DNA of 24,735 nucleotides from an uncultured Gammaproteobacteria bacterium (GCA_913058195.1 CAJXPP010000007.1:1-24735), one strand, 5' to 3'. Positions 16,123 to 24,705 are shown, counted from the stretch's first letter. Translations and numbers: made by a program. Notes: generated by a model not told the origin, from the letters alone.

Positions 16123-16788
16123 TTATTCTAGCTCTTCCTTCATGCGCTGTTCTAGCTCTTCCCACAATGATAAGCGAGAAGAACTACCCACTCGCCTACC
16201 GGTGCCACGAGACTTGGCTAACCATAGGCCCGTACCATTAAAGCTATAAACAGGGATTAGATCTTTTCTATTAGTTGCAAGTTTGATATCAGCATCAATA
16301 TTATCAAGTACTAAAGGAATAGAACGTTTAGTATCAAAATAGGTGAGCACCATATGAGCTTGACCTAGTTCAACAGCTTTAACATAGGTTATTCGTAGTT
16401 TCTTTTCATCAACGCCCAGTTCTTTTAATGTAAAGTATTTTGCAATTGAATAATCTTCACAATCACCAGCACCAATAGTAAGTGCTTCTAGCGGTGTGGC
16501 CCAATAATCTTCTTTTTGCCACAAATCGATATCATTGATAAATAATAGGTTTGTATTAAAAAAGTTGTTTACAGCATCTAACTTTTCTAGATCAGTTAAG
16601 TCTTTATTTTCAGAGATTAGTTGCTGCCAAGTTTCTACCCGTTTGCGTGCAAAGCGATTGAATTTTTCTTCAATTTGACTTAAGAAGGTTTCACCTAAAT
16701 TTAATTCGGCAATAAGTGGTAGCGAAACAGTTAAACCTGTCGCTAGAACACTATAAAACAAAAGGTGCCGTAAAAATCTAACAGTCAT
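16123..16788 (-). CDS. lapG: LapG-type periplasmic cysteine protease
   Basis: A 221-residue bacterial transglutaminase-like cysteine protease that cleaves LapA-type adhesins from the cell surface when c-di-GMP is low. It has an N-terminal signal/hydrophobic segment (about 8-27). The catalytic triad is Cys110 (GAGDCEDYS), His145 (QAHMVL) and Asp162 (LVLDNID); spacings of 35 and 17 residues match those of studied LapG proteins. The acidic residues beside Cys110 fit the known calcium site. It is 12 bp downstream of lapD on the same strand, the standard pair. No LapA-type adhesin or type I secretion gene is in the window. The C-terminus has a short repeat of EELE codons. Confidence 0.93.
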   Translation of the reverse strand: MTVRFLRHLLFYSVLATGLTVSLPLIAELNLGETFLSQIEEKFNRFARKRVETWQQLISENKDLTDLEKLDAVNNFFNTNLLFINDIDLWQKEDYWATPLEALTIGAGDCEDYSIAKYFTLKELGVDEKKLRITYVKAVELGQAHMVLTYFDTKRSIPLVLDNIDADIKLATNRKDLIPVYSFNGTGLWLAKSRGTGRRVGSSSRLSLWEELEQRMKEELE

Positions 16789-16800
16789 AAGAAGGACGTT

Positions 16801-18696
16801 TTATCGTCCTATTGCGTATATATGTGAGGATTTAACGAGCTCAAAATCATCCTCAGAACTAACACTTTCAGCAATGACTTTAATATTTAAGAAGTTAGTG
16901 ACTTCTTGCATAATATTGAGCAAGTCAGCTTTGTTACGGTTAAGGCTGATCTCAGATGTAATGTCCCTTGATAAACGTATATAGCTAACGTGTAAGTCTT
17001 TTAATAAGTTAATTTCAATAATATCTGAGGAGTAGCGTTTTAATAATGTGGTAGCCCCTAATGATTGAGCAAATAGACTAAACTTAGCAAAGTTGTTTAA
17101 GTTTTTCGCTGCTGAATATGCCGTAACACTAAAGGCCAGCAATTCAGGTTGAACAGTACTATTTCTTACCCGTGATTTTAACCATGAACGAAAGCCATAA
17201 GATGAAATCGATGTCATCGATAGGTTGATTGTGACAGGTGTTTGTTGATGTTTATCTTCCATTAATGCAATGATCTTATTAACAATGCATTGATCTAACT
17301 TTTCTTCTAAACCGAACTCTTGGGCCATAGAAAAGAATGTGCCGATAGGCAGATTGTTTTCAGCGCTATCTTTGACAACAGTGAAGGCCTCCTGCATAAC
17401 TTGAATAGGTGCTTTACCAGCATAATTATAGGCTTCTGAGGTGAGAATGATTTCAGGTGAATCATTCTCAATGACAGCAGTGATTGTTGATTTCCAATCT
17501 AAATCACTCATTGACCTAAGACTGTCTTGCTGGATGAAGTAGGCATTATGTCCAATCAACTTGGCTTGTTCATAGGCTTCAACCATGGCAGGTAAAATTT
17601 GGTCAAAGTCAGTACTACGTTCAAAGCGAACTATGCCTGTATGCACTATATCGTCAAGATCGTATTTTGCGCCAAGAATATTGATATTGTGCTGTAGTGA
17701 TTTAGCAAATTCCGTCATTTTTTCCAAATCATAATCTGGAAATAACATGGCAAACTCTGAGCCATATAATCGGTAGCCTCTAGCAGATGAGTCATCTTTG
17801 TTTGCGAGAAACTGCGAGAAGCTTACAAGAATCTCATCAACCGCTTTATTGCCTTTGTCCTTAGTGATATCAGCAAGGTTATCAAACTTAATAAATGCAG
17901 CATAACCAGCCTGGCCGGCAACTTCCATTTGCTTTACATTAGTTTCGAAGCTAGTCTGGTTAAAAAGCTGAGTAAGCGGATCTCGCTTTACACTATCATT
18001 TAATGATTCCAATTTTTGGTTGAGCCTATCAATCATTTCACCAATCTTACTCGACATACTATTCATTGACTGGGCAACATTTTTTATTTCTAATGTCCAA
18101 GGTAGCTTGATTGAAGTAAAGTGCCCATCTGAAATTTCATTCGCTTGTTTCTCAATATTTTTTAATGATTGTAGTGTTAAGCGAAGTGCTAAAAATAATG
18201 CTAGAAATGTCGCTAAGAAAATAAGGATTGATATTTTTAATGTAGATTTACCTTGTTCATAGAGCTTTAAATAGGCATACCCCGGGTTTGTAGTGATATA
18301 TAAGGTGCCAGATATTGACCATCCTGAGCTTATTTCTGAAACTGCTGTGGCTACCTTCATCGGCATTAGTGTAATTAACCAGTTTGGCACACCTTCTATT
18401 TCATCAGTATTAGTCAAGGTAACAAGATCTTTATCATCAACATCAGCTAAACGCATCTCTTTGTAATAGCCGCCATCAAAAATAGCATTCATCATGGTTC
18501 TGATTATGGGATCTTGTTCGTCAGTCATATGTGGGCTAAGTGATAAGCCCAATGAAGTAGCTGTATCTTGAACGTGAACTTCAGATTCAGTTTCTAGATA
18601 ATCTTTGATATTGTTCATACTCAGTACAAAATTGACTGCAAAAACAATAAAGAATATGAAGCTCATTAATATAAGTAATTGTTTAGACAGGGACAT
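16801..18696 (-). CDS. lapD: LapD-type c-di-GMP receptor with degenerate GGDEF and EAL
   Basis: A 631-residue inner-membrane receptor that sequesters LapG when bound to c-di-GMP. Order: TM1 (about 7-26), periplasmic LapD/MoxY-type domain to about 150 with the conserved GW (Trp126, the residue that contacts LapG), TM2 (about 152-174), HAMP, GGDEF-like and EAL-like domains. The GGDEF site reads YGSEF (311-315) and the EAL motif reads EAY (421-423), so neither cyclase nor phosphodiesterase activity is expected, as in LapD. The C-terminus ends early at IYAIGR, lacking the usual QGYxxGxP tail, a mild oddity. AGGTGA precedes the ATG. Confidence 0.93.
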   Translation of the reverse strand: MSLSKQLLILMSFIFFIVFAVNFVLSMNNIKDYLETESEVHVQDTATSLGLSLSPHMTDEQDPIIRTMMNAIFDGGYYKEMRLADVDDKDLVTLTNTDEIEGVPNWLITLMPMKVATAVSEISSGWSISGTLYITTNPGYAYLKLYEQGKSTLKISILIFLATFLALFLALRLTLQSLKNIEKQANEISDGHFTSIKLPWTLEIKNVAQSMNSMSSKIGEMIDRLNQKLESLNDSVKRDPLTQLFNQTSFETNVKQMEVAGQAGYAAFIKFDNLADITKDKGNKAVDEILVSFSQFLANKDDSSARGYRLYGSEFAMLFPDYDLEKMTEFAKSLQHNINILGAKYDLDDIVHTGIVRFERSTDFDQILPAMVEAYEQAKLIGHNAYFIQQDSLRSMSDLDWKSTITAVIENDSPEIILTSEAYNYAGKAPIQVMQEAFTVVKDSAENNLPIGTFFSMAQEFGLEEKLDQCIVNKIIALMEDKHQQTPVTINLSMTSISSYGFRSWLKSRVRNSTVQPELLAFSVTAYSAAKNLNNFAKFSLFAQSLGATTLLKRYSSDIIEINLLKDLHVSYIRLSRDITSEISLNRNKADLLNIMQEVTNFLNIKVIAESVSSEDDFELVKSSHIYAIGR

Positions 18697-19003
18697 GGTT
18701 CACCTAATAGATTCAAGTTTGACTCTTAACAATACCGATTAGTATTAAGTCAGGCAAACTAATTATGATGGTTTTTGTGCATTAGCTATATAAGTTGGCA
18801 ATATGAATGCTCTTCAATTACTGCACAGCCATTCATTCATTACTAATTAAGAGTATTTAAATTGGCTTGTAAATAAGTAAAAGTTGTCGTCTATGACTTT
18901 ACAGCACATAATTCACTCAATAAAAAAGTAGTTTTATCCTCATATCCTTTTGTAGCTGATATTGATAATATGGATTCTTACTTTATTCAAAACTGACACA
19001 TAA
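18697..19003. other. Divergent intergenic region between lapD and AEC transporter
   Basis: A 307-bp AT-rich gap without a credible gene. It holds the lapD promoter candidate at 18729-18757 (minus strand), a GATAAT at 18964-18969 that could be the -10 for the AEC gene though without a good -35, and an ATTAAG at 18846-18851 followed out of phase by TTTAAA. I see no tRNA, strong hairpin or repeat. Confidence 0.6.
18729..18757 (-). promoter_or_regulatory. Candidate lapD promoter
   Basis: On the minus strand TTGCCT (18757-18752), 17 bp spacer, TATTGT (18734-18729). Each hexamer matches four of six sigma-70 consensus bases, and the -10 lies about 32 bp upstream of the lapD ATG. Confidence 0.35.
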
Positions 19004-19924
19004 ATGATTACCGCCCTTATCCAAATGTCATTGCTAATAGCCTGTGGTACTTTTTGGAAAGCTCATGCTCCAGACCATATTTCGGCACTCGCACACCGCC
19101 GAGCACTCACCGATCTTGTTTTTTATATTTTATTACCTGCCCTTGTGTTGGATATTATATGGCGAACACCACTTGATAGTACCTCTTTAGACATTTCATT
19201 TTTAGCGGCAACAGGTGTTGTTACTGGCTTAATTGTTATGTGGTTAATTACACGAGTGATGAAGACAAATAATCAGCAAGTGGGTGCTTTATTATTGGCA
19301 GCCTCGTTTCCGAATGCGACTTACCTAGGCCTTCCCGTTCTCGATCAAGTTATTGGTTCTCATTCACGTGCGACTGTATTGCAATATGACCTTTTTGCTT
19401 GTACACCTATTTTACTTTCCGTCGGTATTTTAATTGCTCAGTATTACAGTGATGCGAATACCAAAGTAAACCCACTTCGAGAATTGATTAAAATTCCTCC
19501 TTTATGGGCTGTAACACTTGGAATAGCATTAAATTTGTCAGGAATAGAACAACCTCAGTTTTTGAATTCAAGCTTGTCACTATTGGCTGGAGGCGTCGTA
19601 CCACTTATGTTGGTGGTACTCGGGATGAGTATTCGCTGGCATAGCTTACGATTAAAGTTTATGACGCTTCTTTTACCGGTTGCGCTTATTTCCTTAGTTG
19701 TGATACCAGGTGTTGTTTTTACTATGAGCCACTTTATTGGTGTGACGACCGAAACAAGTATTATTGTCACATTGGTAGCTGGCATGCCAACAATGGTGTT
19801 TGGTATTGTAATTTGTGAACGCTACCAACTTGATAGCGAGCTATATGCGGCTGCAGTAACCTTAACGACAATATGTGGTTTGATCAGCTTACCGTTATGG
19901 TTTCAATTTCTATCTGGCGCTTGA
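19004..19924 (+). CDS. AEC-family (auxin efflux carrier-like) transporter
   Basis: A 306-residue inner-membrane protein with about ten hydrophobic helices, the size and pattern of AEC permeases. The fourth-helix region ASFPNATYLGLPVL and the later ITLVAGMP-TMVFGIVICERYQLD carry the conserved Asn and Pro residues of the family. AEC members move small carboxylates and similar anions; the substrate here is unknown. No clear ribosome site precedes ATG 19004. The 3' end overlaps the convergent CinA-like gene by 22 bp. Confidence 0.85.
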   Translation: MITALIQMSLLIACGTFWKAHAPDHISALAHRRALTDLVFYILLPALVLDIIWRTPLDSTSLDISFLAATGVVTGLIVMWLITRVMKTNNQQVGALLLAASFPNATYLGLPVLDQVIGSHSRATVLQYDLFACTPILLSVGILIAQYYSDANTKVNPLRELIKIPPLWAVTLGIALNLSGIEQPQFLNSSLSLLAGGVVPLMLVVLGMSIRWHSLRLKFMTLLLPVALISLVVIPGVVFTMSHFIGVTTETSIIVTLVAGMPTMVFGIVICERYQLDSELYAAAVTLTTICGLISLPLWFQFLSGA

Positions 19925-20655
19925 GTTTGCCAAATAAACCCTGCGGTTACTATTGCCGTTTTAAAGTAGCTCATTGCATGTTCTATCAGATCAGTTTCGC
20001 CTCGCAAACTAAGCTCTATATGTGGATTTCTACCTAGGTAAGGTAGGCTTGATAGTCGCAGTTCAGGATATTGGGCCACCACAATACGCATTGACTCTAA
20101 TAGTTCTGATTCCCTAGCACCGATAACAAAAATTATTTGTTCATCAGCTGGAGCAGTATTCCGTAAGTCGTCATAATAGGTATTGAGTATCCATTGAATC
20201 ATTGGCCAAGACATTTCTGGAAAACCAGGCATGAAATGATGCTCGCCATATGAAAAACCAGGAACACGATTAATAGTATTAGGAATGATGCGACTTCCTT
20301 CTGGAAACTCAGCCATTAATATTCGTTGTGGATAGGCTTTGTCACCATACTGCGCTTCGATTTCAGCAACGGCTTCGGGATGGGGCTTTAAAGAGACTTC
20401 CGCCACTTTAGCCGCTGTTTCCCGCGTTCTATCGTCTGGTGTAGCACCTATACCTCCAAAGCTAAACACAATATCTTTACTCGCCATAGTAAAAGATAAA
20501 AAGCGTTGCAGTTGCTGAGGATCGTCGCCAACAATAATTGTCCAGTCTAATTCCAAATTACGCTCAGCTAAAACTGATTGTAAGTGAACAAAATGTTTAT
20601 CCTGCCTTTTACCAGATAGGATTTCATCGCCAATAATTAATGCACCAATACTCAT
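19903..20655 (-). CDS. CinA-like MoaB/Mog-domain protein
   Basis: A 250-residue stand-alone molybdopterin-binding-like (MoCF) domain as in the N-terminal half of CinA. Landmarks are IGDEILSGKRQD (8-19) and GGIGATPDDRT (67-77). The C-terminal deamidase domain of full CinA is absent. Such short proteins are usually annotated competence/damage-inducible protein A; their role is poorly defined, with nucleotide-derivative hydrolysis known for full-length relatives. AAGAG precedes the start. It lies five bases downstream of the globin gene and is probably co-transcribed with it. Confidence 0.85.
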   Translation of the reverse strand: MSIGALIIGDEILSGKRQDKHFVHLQSVLAERNLELDWTIIVGDDPQQLQRFLSFTMASKDIVFSFGGIGATPDDRTRETAAKVAEVSLKPHPEAVAEIEAQYGDKAYPQRILMAEFPEGSRIIPNTINRVPGFSYGEHHFMPGFPEMSWPMIQWILNTYYDDLRNTAPADEQIIFVIGARESELLESMRIVVAQYPELRLSSLPYLGRNPHIELSLRGETDLIEHAMSYFKTAIVTAGFIWQTQAPDRN

Positions 20656-20660
20656 AATAA

Positions 20661-21056
20661 TTACTCTTCGTTAGGTTTATTTCTCATGAAATCAGCCGTT
20701 TGTACAAATGAACCCATCAATTGTTGTGAAAACAATTCATCAAGGCCCATCGACTTTAATGCTTGAGCCATACAATAAAGCCATTGATCACGCTCTTCTA
20801 TGCCGATAGGAAAGGGCATATGGCGCTTTCGTAATCGCGGGTGACCATATTTATCCGTATAAATTGGAGGGCCACCTAACCAACCGGTTAAAAATAAATA
20901 TAATTTTTCCTCACTTAGACCTATTTCTTCGGGATGCATTGCGCGAATCAGTTGTGTTTGAGGTGTATCACACATTACTTGATAAAAAGTTTGGCACAGT
21001 TTACGGACAGCGGATTCACCACCAATACGGTCATAAGGGGTTTTAATTTCTGACAT
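20661..21056 (-). CDS. Group II truncated haemoglobin (TrHbO-type)
   Basis: A 131-residue globin from ATG 21056, where relatives begin (MSEIKTPYDRIGG). The signature FLTGWLGGPPIYTDKYGHPR is followed by RHMPFPIG with the proximal heme His (His79 in this numbering) and RDQWL with the group II TrpG8; TyrB10 is in CQTFYQ. It binds O2 or NO in the cytoplasm. An in-frame ATG at 21122 would add 22 residues, but its AAGGAG is only one or two bases away, too close to serve, and it overlaps no family homology. It is divergent from the fae gene and leads the CinA-like gene. Confidence 0.9.
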   Translation of the reverse strand: MSEIKTPYDRIGGESAVRKLCQTFYQVMCDTPQTQLIRAMHPEEIGLSEEKLYLFLTGWLGGPPIYTDKYGHPRLRKRHMPFPIGIEERDQWLYCMAQALKSMGLDELFSQQLMGSFVQTADFMRNKPNEE

Positions 21057-21126
21057 TAGGGTCTCAATAAAAAAATCATTTACACGATCATAACGTTGTT
21101 TGATGAAGCTATAAAGAGACATCTCC

Positions 21127-21155
21127 TTGCAGCAAGTAGTTCATATCAGGATAAT
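21127..21155 (+). promoter_or_regulatory. Strong sigma-70-like promoter for the Fae gene
   Basis: TTGCAG (21127-21132), exactly 17 bp, GATAAT (21150-21155), 39 bp before the ATG. Both boxes match four or five of six consensus bases with ideal spacing, in keeping with the high expression usual for Fae. A GGAG ribosome site follows at 21183-21186. Confidence 0.6.
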
Positions 21156-21194
21156 TACCGGGTCTTACATTAAATTTAATTTCGGAGAAACTCA

Positions 21195-21743
21195 ATGAGT
21201 GAAAAAATGACTATGCGTGTTGGCGAATGTCTTCTTGCCGGCGGACCAGCATTTACAGCTGCAGAACCAGAAGTAATCATCGGTGAATTAGACGGTCCAT
21301 TTGGTACTGCATTTGCTAACCTTTTAGGCGATCAAGTTAAAGGTCATACTCGTGTTTTAGCATTAATGAACACTGATATGATGGTTAAACCTGCAACTAT
21401 TATGGTTAGCAAGGTGACTGTTAAGGACGTTGCTTACACAAATATCCTAATGGGTACTGTTCAAGGCGCAATTTCAAACGGCGTATTAGATGCTGTTCGT
21501 AACGGTACAATCCCTAAAGAAAAAGCGAATGACCTTGGCATCATCTGCTCTGTATGGTTAAGCCCTGGTGTTGAAAAAGTTGAAGATTTAGATCACGAAG
21601 CTTTGTTTAATATACACCGTGAAGCAACACGTAAAGCAATTGAAAAAGCAATGAGTAACGAACCAAGCATCGATTTCTTATTAGAAAATCAAGAAAAATT
21701 GGTACATAAATACTATCAAAGAGCATTAGATGCTAAAAAGTAA
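21195..21743 (+). CDS. fae: Formaldehyde-activating enzyme family protein, catalytic His replaced
   Basis: A 182-residue Fae-family protein. True Fae condenses formaldehyde with tetrahydromethanopterin in the cytoplasm. The family frame is clear: MRVGE near the N-terminus, EVIIGELDGPFGTAFANLL, KPATIMVSKVTV, QGAISNGVLDAV and a C-terminal tail. In Methylorubrum extorquens Fae the N-terminal segment reads AHIDLIIG, with the catalytic His (His17 in the structure). Here the same segment is AEPEVIIG, putting Glu24 in its place. The protein is also about 12 residues longer. It may be a Fae-like paralogue with altered function, such as formaldehyde or pterin binding. It is single-gene, with own promoter and terminator. 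The alignment is from memory. Confidence 0.88.
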   Translation: MSEKMTMRVGECLLAGGPAFTAAEPEVIIGELDGPFGTAFANLLGDQVKGHTRVLALMNTDMMVKPATIMVSKVTVKDVAYTNILMGTVQGAISNGVLDAVRNGTIPKEKANDLGIICSVWLSPGVEKVEDLDHEALFNIHREATRKAIEKAMSNEPSIDFLLENQEKLVHKYYQRALDAKK

Positions 21744-21790
21744 AAAAGCTAAGTTTTTTTTATAAAAAACTAAAGTTTTTATCAAGAAAT

Positions 21791-21829
21791 AAACGGCTCA
21801 TCCGCTAACGTAGATAAGCCGTTTTTTTT
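21791..21829 (+). terminator. Rho-independent terminator after the Fae gene
   Basis: AAACGGCT-C-ATC pairs with GAT-A-AGCCGTTT around a ten-base loop, followed by a run of eight T (21822-21829). A second AT-only hairpin, AAAAACT-AA-AGTTTTT, lies at 21765-21780. The arrangement isolates the Fae transcript from the next gene. Confidence 0.9.
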
Positions 21830-21847
21830 GAGTTTTTATAACAAATC

Positions 21848-22372
21848 ATGAACCAGACAGATGACGCTAATATGGATCTTTACTCCATTGATAAATTAAT
21901 GCATGAAACTCGTCAGCTAGCGGCTAAATACCGTATGACGACGGGCACAACTCTGCCTGTCACAGGTGAGATTGCACGCTTTGACGTTGCAAAGGCATTA
22001 AATTTACAGTTAATCGATGATTTAACACAAGGTTATGATGCTAACGGTCTTGGCGAAAGAGCGGGGGTTCGGGTCTTGATAAAAGGACGCGTTATCTTTG
22101 AAGATAGCCGTTCAACGCCTCGCATTGGTCAAATTAACCCTGATGGACGCTGGGATAATGTCGTGATGGTATTATTTGATGATGATTATATGCCAGTAGA
22201 AATGTACGAAGCGACCAGTGATGATATAAAGTCAGCACTCAAAGTTAAGCAAGAAAATAAAAATAAAAAACGTTCTGCCATGTCAGTTGCTCAATTTAAA
22301 ATCATAGGCAAACTAGTTTGGACTCAAGAAGGTGGGATTGAGCAAGAAATATGGGATAATCACAGCGACTAA
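21848..22372 (+). CDS. Conserved hypothetical protein (DUF6998-like)
   Basis: A 174-residue cytosolic protein without signal peptide or membrane helix. The pattern ETRQLAAKYRMTTGTTLPVTGEIARFDVAKAL, given in parts, then GYDANG and VRVLIKGR, resembles a small gammaproteobacterial family that I recall as DUF6998. The Glu (GE at about 41), the Asp of GYD and the Lys of IKG are arranged like a PD-(D/E)XK nuclease core, although the usual Glu/Gln two before the Lys is Leu here. Nuclease activity is therefore doubtful. No good ribosome site is visible; M9 is a possible alternative start. Function unknown. Confidence 0.5.
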   Translation: MNQTDDANMDLYSIDKLMHETRQLAAKYRMTTGTTLPVTGEIARFDVAKALNLQLIDDLTQGYDANGLGERAGVRVLIKGRVIFEDSRSTPRIGQINPDGRWDNVVMVLFDDDYMPVEMYEATSDDIKSALKVKQENKNKKRSAMSVAQFKIIGKLVWTQEGGIEQEIWDNHSD

Positions 22373-22410
22373 ATTTCTGGTTTCAGATCTTTCAAATTAG
22401 GAGTCGGTGT

Positions 22411-22986
22411 ATGAGTGTTTTTGGTTTTATCTTTTGGGGTGTCATTGCAGTTGCCCTTATCTATATTGTTTCAATATACAATGGCCTTGTCACATTAAAA
22501 CATGCAGTGAGTAAGGCATGGGCTAATATAGATGTACTGCTAAAACAACGTCATGATGAACTTCCAAAACTAGTTGAAACCTGCAAGCAATACATGAAGT
22601 ATGAGCAAGAAACCCTTGAAAATGTTATGAAAGCACGCTCTTCAGTAGCGAGTGCACAACAGCAAGGCGATATTTCAGCATTAGGTAAAGCAGAAAGTTC
22701 AATGCGCCTAGGACTAGGCAGTTTATTTGCTGTTGCAGAAGCGTATCCTGACTTAAAAGCAGATCAAACGTTCCAGCATTTACAAGCACGTATTACAGGC
22801 TTAGAAAATGCCATTGCTGATCGACGTGAGTTTTATAATGAAAGTGTAAACAACAATAATGTTCGCATTGAGCAATTTCCTGACTTATTTGTTGCACGAC
22901 TATTCAACTTTAAAGCCCATAGTCTTCTAGAGTTTTCTGAACAAGAAATAACCGACGTTAATCTCAACTCTTTATTTAATAAATAA
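22411..22986 (+). CDS. lemA: LemA family protein
   Basis: A 191-residue LemA protein: one N-terminal membrane helix (about 4-24), then a long helical bundle. Conserved blocks are YNGLVTLKHAVSKAWANIDV (23-42), LLKQRHDELPKLVETCKQYM and ITGLENAIADRREFYNESVN, with a late FARLF-like region (VARLFNFKA). LemA is inner-membrane anchored with a role still unclear, often beside a GIDE or metalloprotease partner. AGGAG at 22399-22403 is an ideal ribosome site. The stop is two bases before the start of the GIDE gene, so the two are translated together. Confidence 0.93.
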   Translation: MSVFGFIFWGVIAVALIYIVSIYNGLVTLKHAVSKAWANIDVLLKQRHDELPKLVETCKQYMKYEQETLENVMKARSSVASAQQQGDISALGKAESSMRLGLGSLFAVAEAYPDLKADQTFQHLQARITGLENAIADRREFYNESVNNNNVRIEQFPDLFVARLFNFKAHSLLEFSEQEITDVNLNSLFNK

Positions 22987-22988
22987 TT

Positions 22989-23900
22989 GTGCTGGAACAG
23001 ATTATTGCTTCTATAGCAAGCGGTATTGAGCAGTGTGAGCCCCATGAGTTCTGGATTGGTGCCTCTATCATTATTGTAATATCGCTAGTTGCTTTTAAAC
23101 GCATGGTTAAGTGGTGGAATAGATCTCGAATGATTCAAGACGTGCCTACCTCAAAAGTTCGTTCTGCATCTCAAGGTTATGTTGAGCTAACTGGGCTGGC
23201 AAAATCAATGGATGGTCCAGCAATAGTGTCGCCATTATCTAGAAAATCATGTGTTTGGTATCGCTATAAAATTGAAGAAAAAGTAAAACAGTATGACTCA
23301 AAAGGGCGCTCAAAAAGCCATTGGAAAGTAGTTAAACAGGAAACCAGTGAAGAACTATTTTTACTGGAAGATGAGACTGGGCGCTGTGTTATCGATCCCG
23401 ATGATGCTGATGTATTAGCGACTAATAAACGAGTGTTGTACAAACGATTAGTCAGTCCACCACGGCGTTATACGGAAGAATTAATAACCGTTCGTGAACC
23501 TCTGTATGCGATTGGTTTATTTAACACGGTTGCAAATGTCAGTCATAAACAGCAACGCGAACAAGTTAGTTATTTGTTACGTGAGTGGAAACAAGATCCA
23601 AATCAATTACTACATGACTTTGATAGTGATCGAAATGGTCAATTAGATGAACAAGAATGGGAGCAAGCACGTTTAGCAGCGCAGCGACAAGTTAAGCGTG
23701 AGTTTGGACATCAAGAAAGGCTAGAGCAGTTAAATATTTTGAAGAATACAGAACATAGTCACCAAGGCTTCATTATCTCTACTATTTCTGAACAAAAATT
23801 GATTCAACATTATAGATGGCATGCATTACTATCACTGCTTGTCTTTTTTAGTTTCGGATGCCTTGTCGTATGGGCTATGAATATTCGCTTAGGACATTAG
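22989..23900 (+). CDS. GIDE-domain membrane protein with EF-hand loop
   Basis: A 303-residue protein with N-terminal (about 22-36) and C-terminal (about 279-299) membrane helices enclosing a GIDE domain (about 58-180; SQGYVELTGLAK, SPLSRKSCVWYRYKIEEKV), the part shared with mitochondrial MUL1/GIDE E3 ligases. No RING finger is present, as usual in bacteria. After it comes a textbook EF-hand loop, DSDRNGQLDEQE (212-223), with oxygen ligands at positions 1, 3, 5, 9 and 12, so calcium binding is likely. The start is GTG with no clear ribosome site, two bases after lemA. Role unknown; a LemA partner is inferred. Confidence 0.85.
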   Translation: MLEQIIASIASGIEQCEPHEFWIGASIIIVISLVAFKRMVKWWNRSRMIQDVPTSKVRSASQGYVELTGLAKSMDGPAIVSPLSRKSCVWYRYKIEEKVKQYDSKGRSKSHWKVVKQETSEELFLLEDETGRCVIDPDDADVLATNKRVLYKRLVSPPRRYTEELITVREPLYAIGLFNTVANVSHKQQREQVSYLLREWKQDPNQLLHDFDSDRNGQLDEQEWEQARLAAQRQVKREFGHQERLEQLNILKNTEHSHQGFIISTISEQKLIQHYRWHALLSLLVFFSFGCLVVWAMNIRLGH

Positions 23901-23907
23901 AATAGCA

Positions 23908-24705
23908 ATGCAAGATGAGATGGAAAACGTTTTTAGCCAAGGTGGTCAATTAGCTCAATACATTGATGGCTATGCGCCTCGCCAGCAACAATTAGAAATG
24001 GCACAAGCTATAGAAAAGGCCTTAGCTGAAAGTAATGTTTTAGTCGCTGAAGCTGGTACGGGTACAGGTAAAACCTATGCGTATTTAGCACCAGCCATTT
24101 TGTCTGGCCAAACAATATTTATTTCTACCGGCACAAAAAACTTACAAGACCAGTTATTTAACAAAGACTTACCGATGTTACGTAAAGCGTTATCTATACC
24201 TTTTCGAGCAGCTTTGCTAAAAGGTAGAAGTAACTATTTATGCCATTACCGCCTTGAAATGGCACAAGGTGATCCGCTACAAAAACCACATTATGCTACA
24301 TTGCAGTCCTTAGCTGAATGGATGGGGAAAACCAAAACAGGCGATGTTAGTGAAAGTGATCTGTTAGAAGATAATTCCCCTTTATGGTCAAAAATCACCT
24401 CAACGATTGATAATTGTTTAGGCCAAGAATGTCCAAATTCAGCTGAATGTTTTGTTAGTGAAGCACGAAAAAAAGCACAAGAATCAGATATTGTTGTTAT
24501 TAATCATCACCTGTTAATGTCTGACATGGCATTAAAAGCATCGGGACAGGGTGAAATATTACCTTCTGCAGATGCCTATATTATTGATGAAGCACACCAA
24601 TTACCTGAAATTGCCACTCAATTCTTAGGTACTAGAATTAGCAGCCATCAAATTCAAGAACTTTGCCGTGACAGCACCCGTGAAATGCTAGAAGAAGCTG
24701 ATGAC
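23908..24705 (+). CDS. yoaA: YoaA-type XPD/DinG family helicase (3' truncated)
   Basis: The first about 266 residues of a DNA helicase of the YoaA/DinG branch. Walker A is EAGTGTGKT (48-56) and the DEAH box is at 227-230. Four cysteines (112, 170, 175 and 181) are placed as the iron-sulfur cluster ligands of XPD-like helicases. YoaA acts with the clamp-loader protein chi in replication-stress repair. The gene runs off the contig: real sequence stops at about 24705 and the last residues of the reading frame (LSLIHI) come from adapter. ATG 23920 is an alternative start. Helicase domain 2 is missing only because of the assembly end. Confidence 0.93.

Noticed and set aside
16126..16162. Direct repeat TTCTAGCTCTTCC, two copies 24 bp apart near the lapG stop
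   Set aside because: It lies inside lapG and encodes a repeated EELE in the acidic C-terminus, so it is explained by protein sequence.
18801..18848. A 15-codon ATG reading frame in the intergenic gap
   Set aside because: Very short, no convincing ribosome site and no recognisable sequence.
18846..18862. ATTAAG followed by TTTAAA in the lapD/AEC gap, like a second PmrA box
   Set aside because: The second half-site is out of phase (10-bp period) and lacks the final G; too weak in AT-rich sequence.
19903..19924. 22-bp convergent overlap of the AEC and CinA-like genes
   Set aside because: Short tail-to-tail overlaps are common in compact genomes; no sign of a frameshift in either gene.
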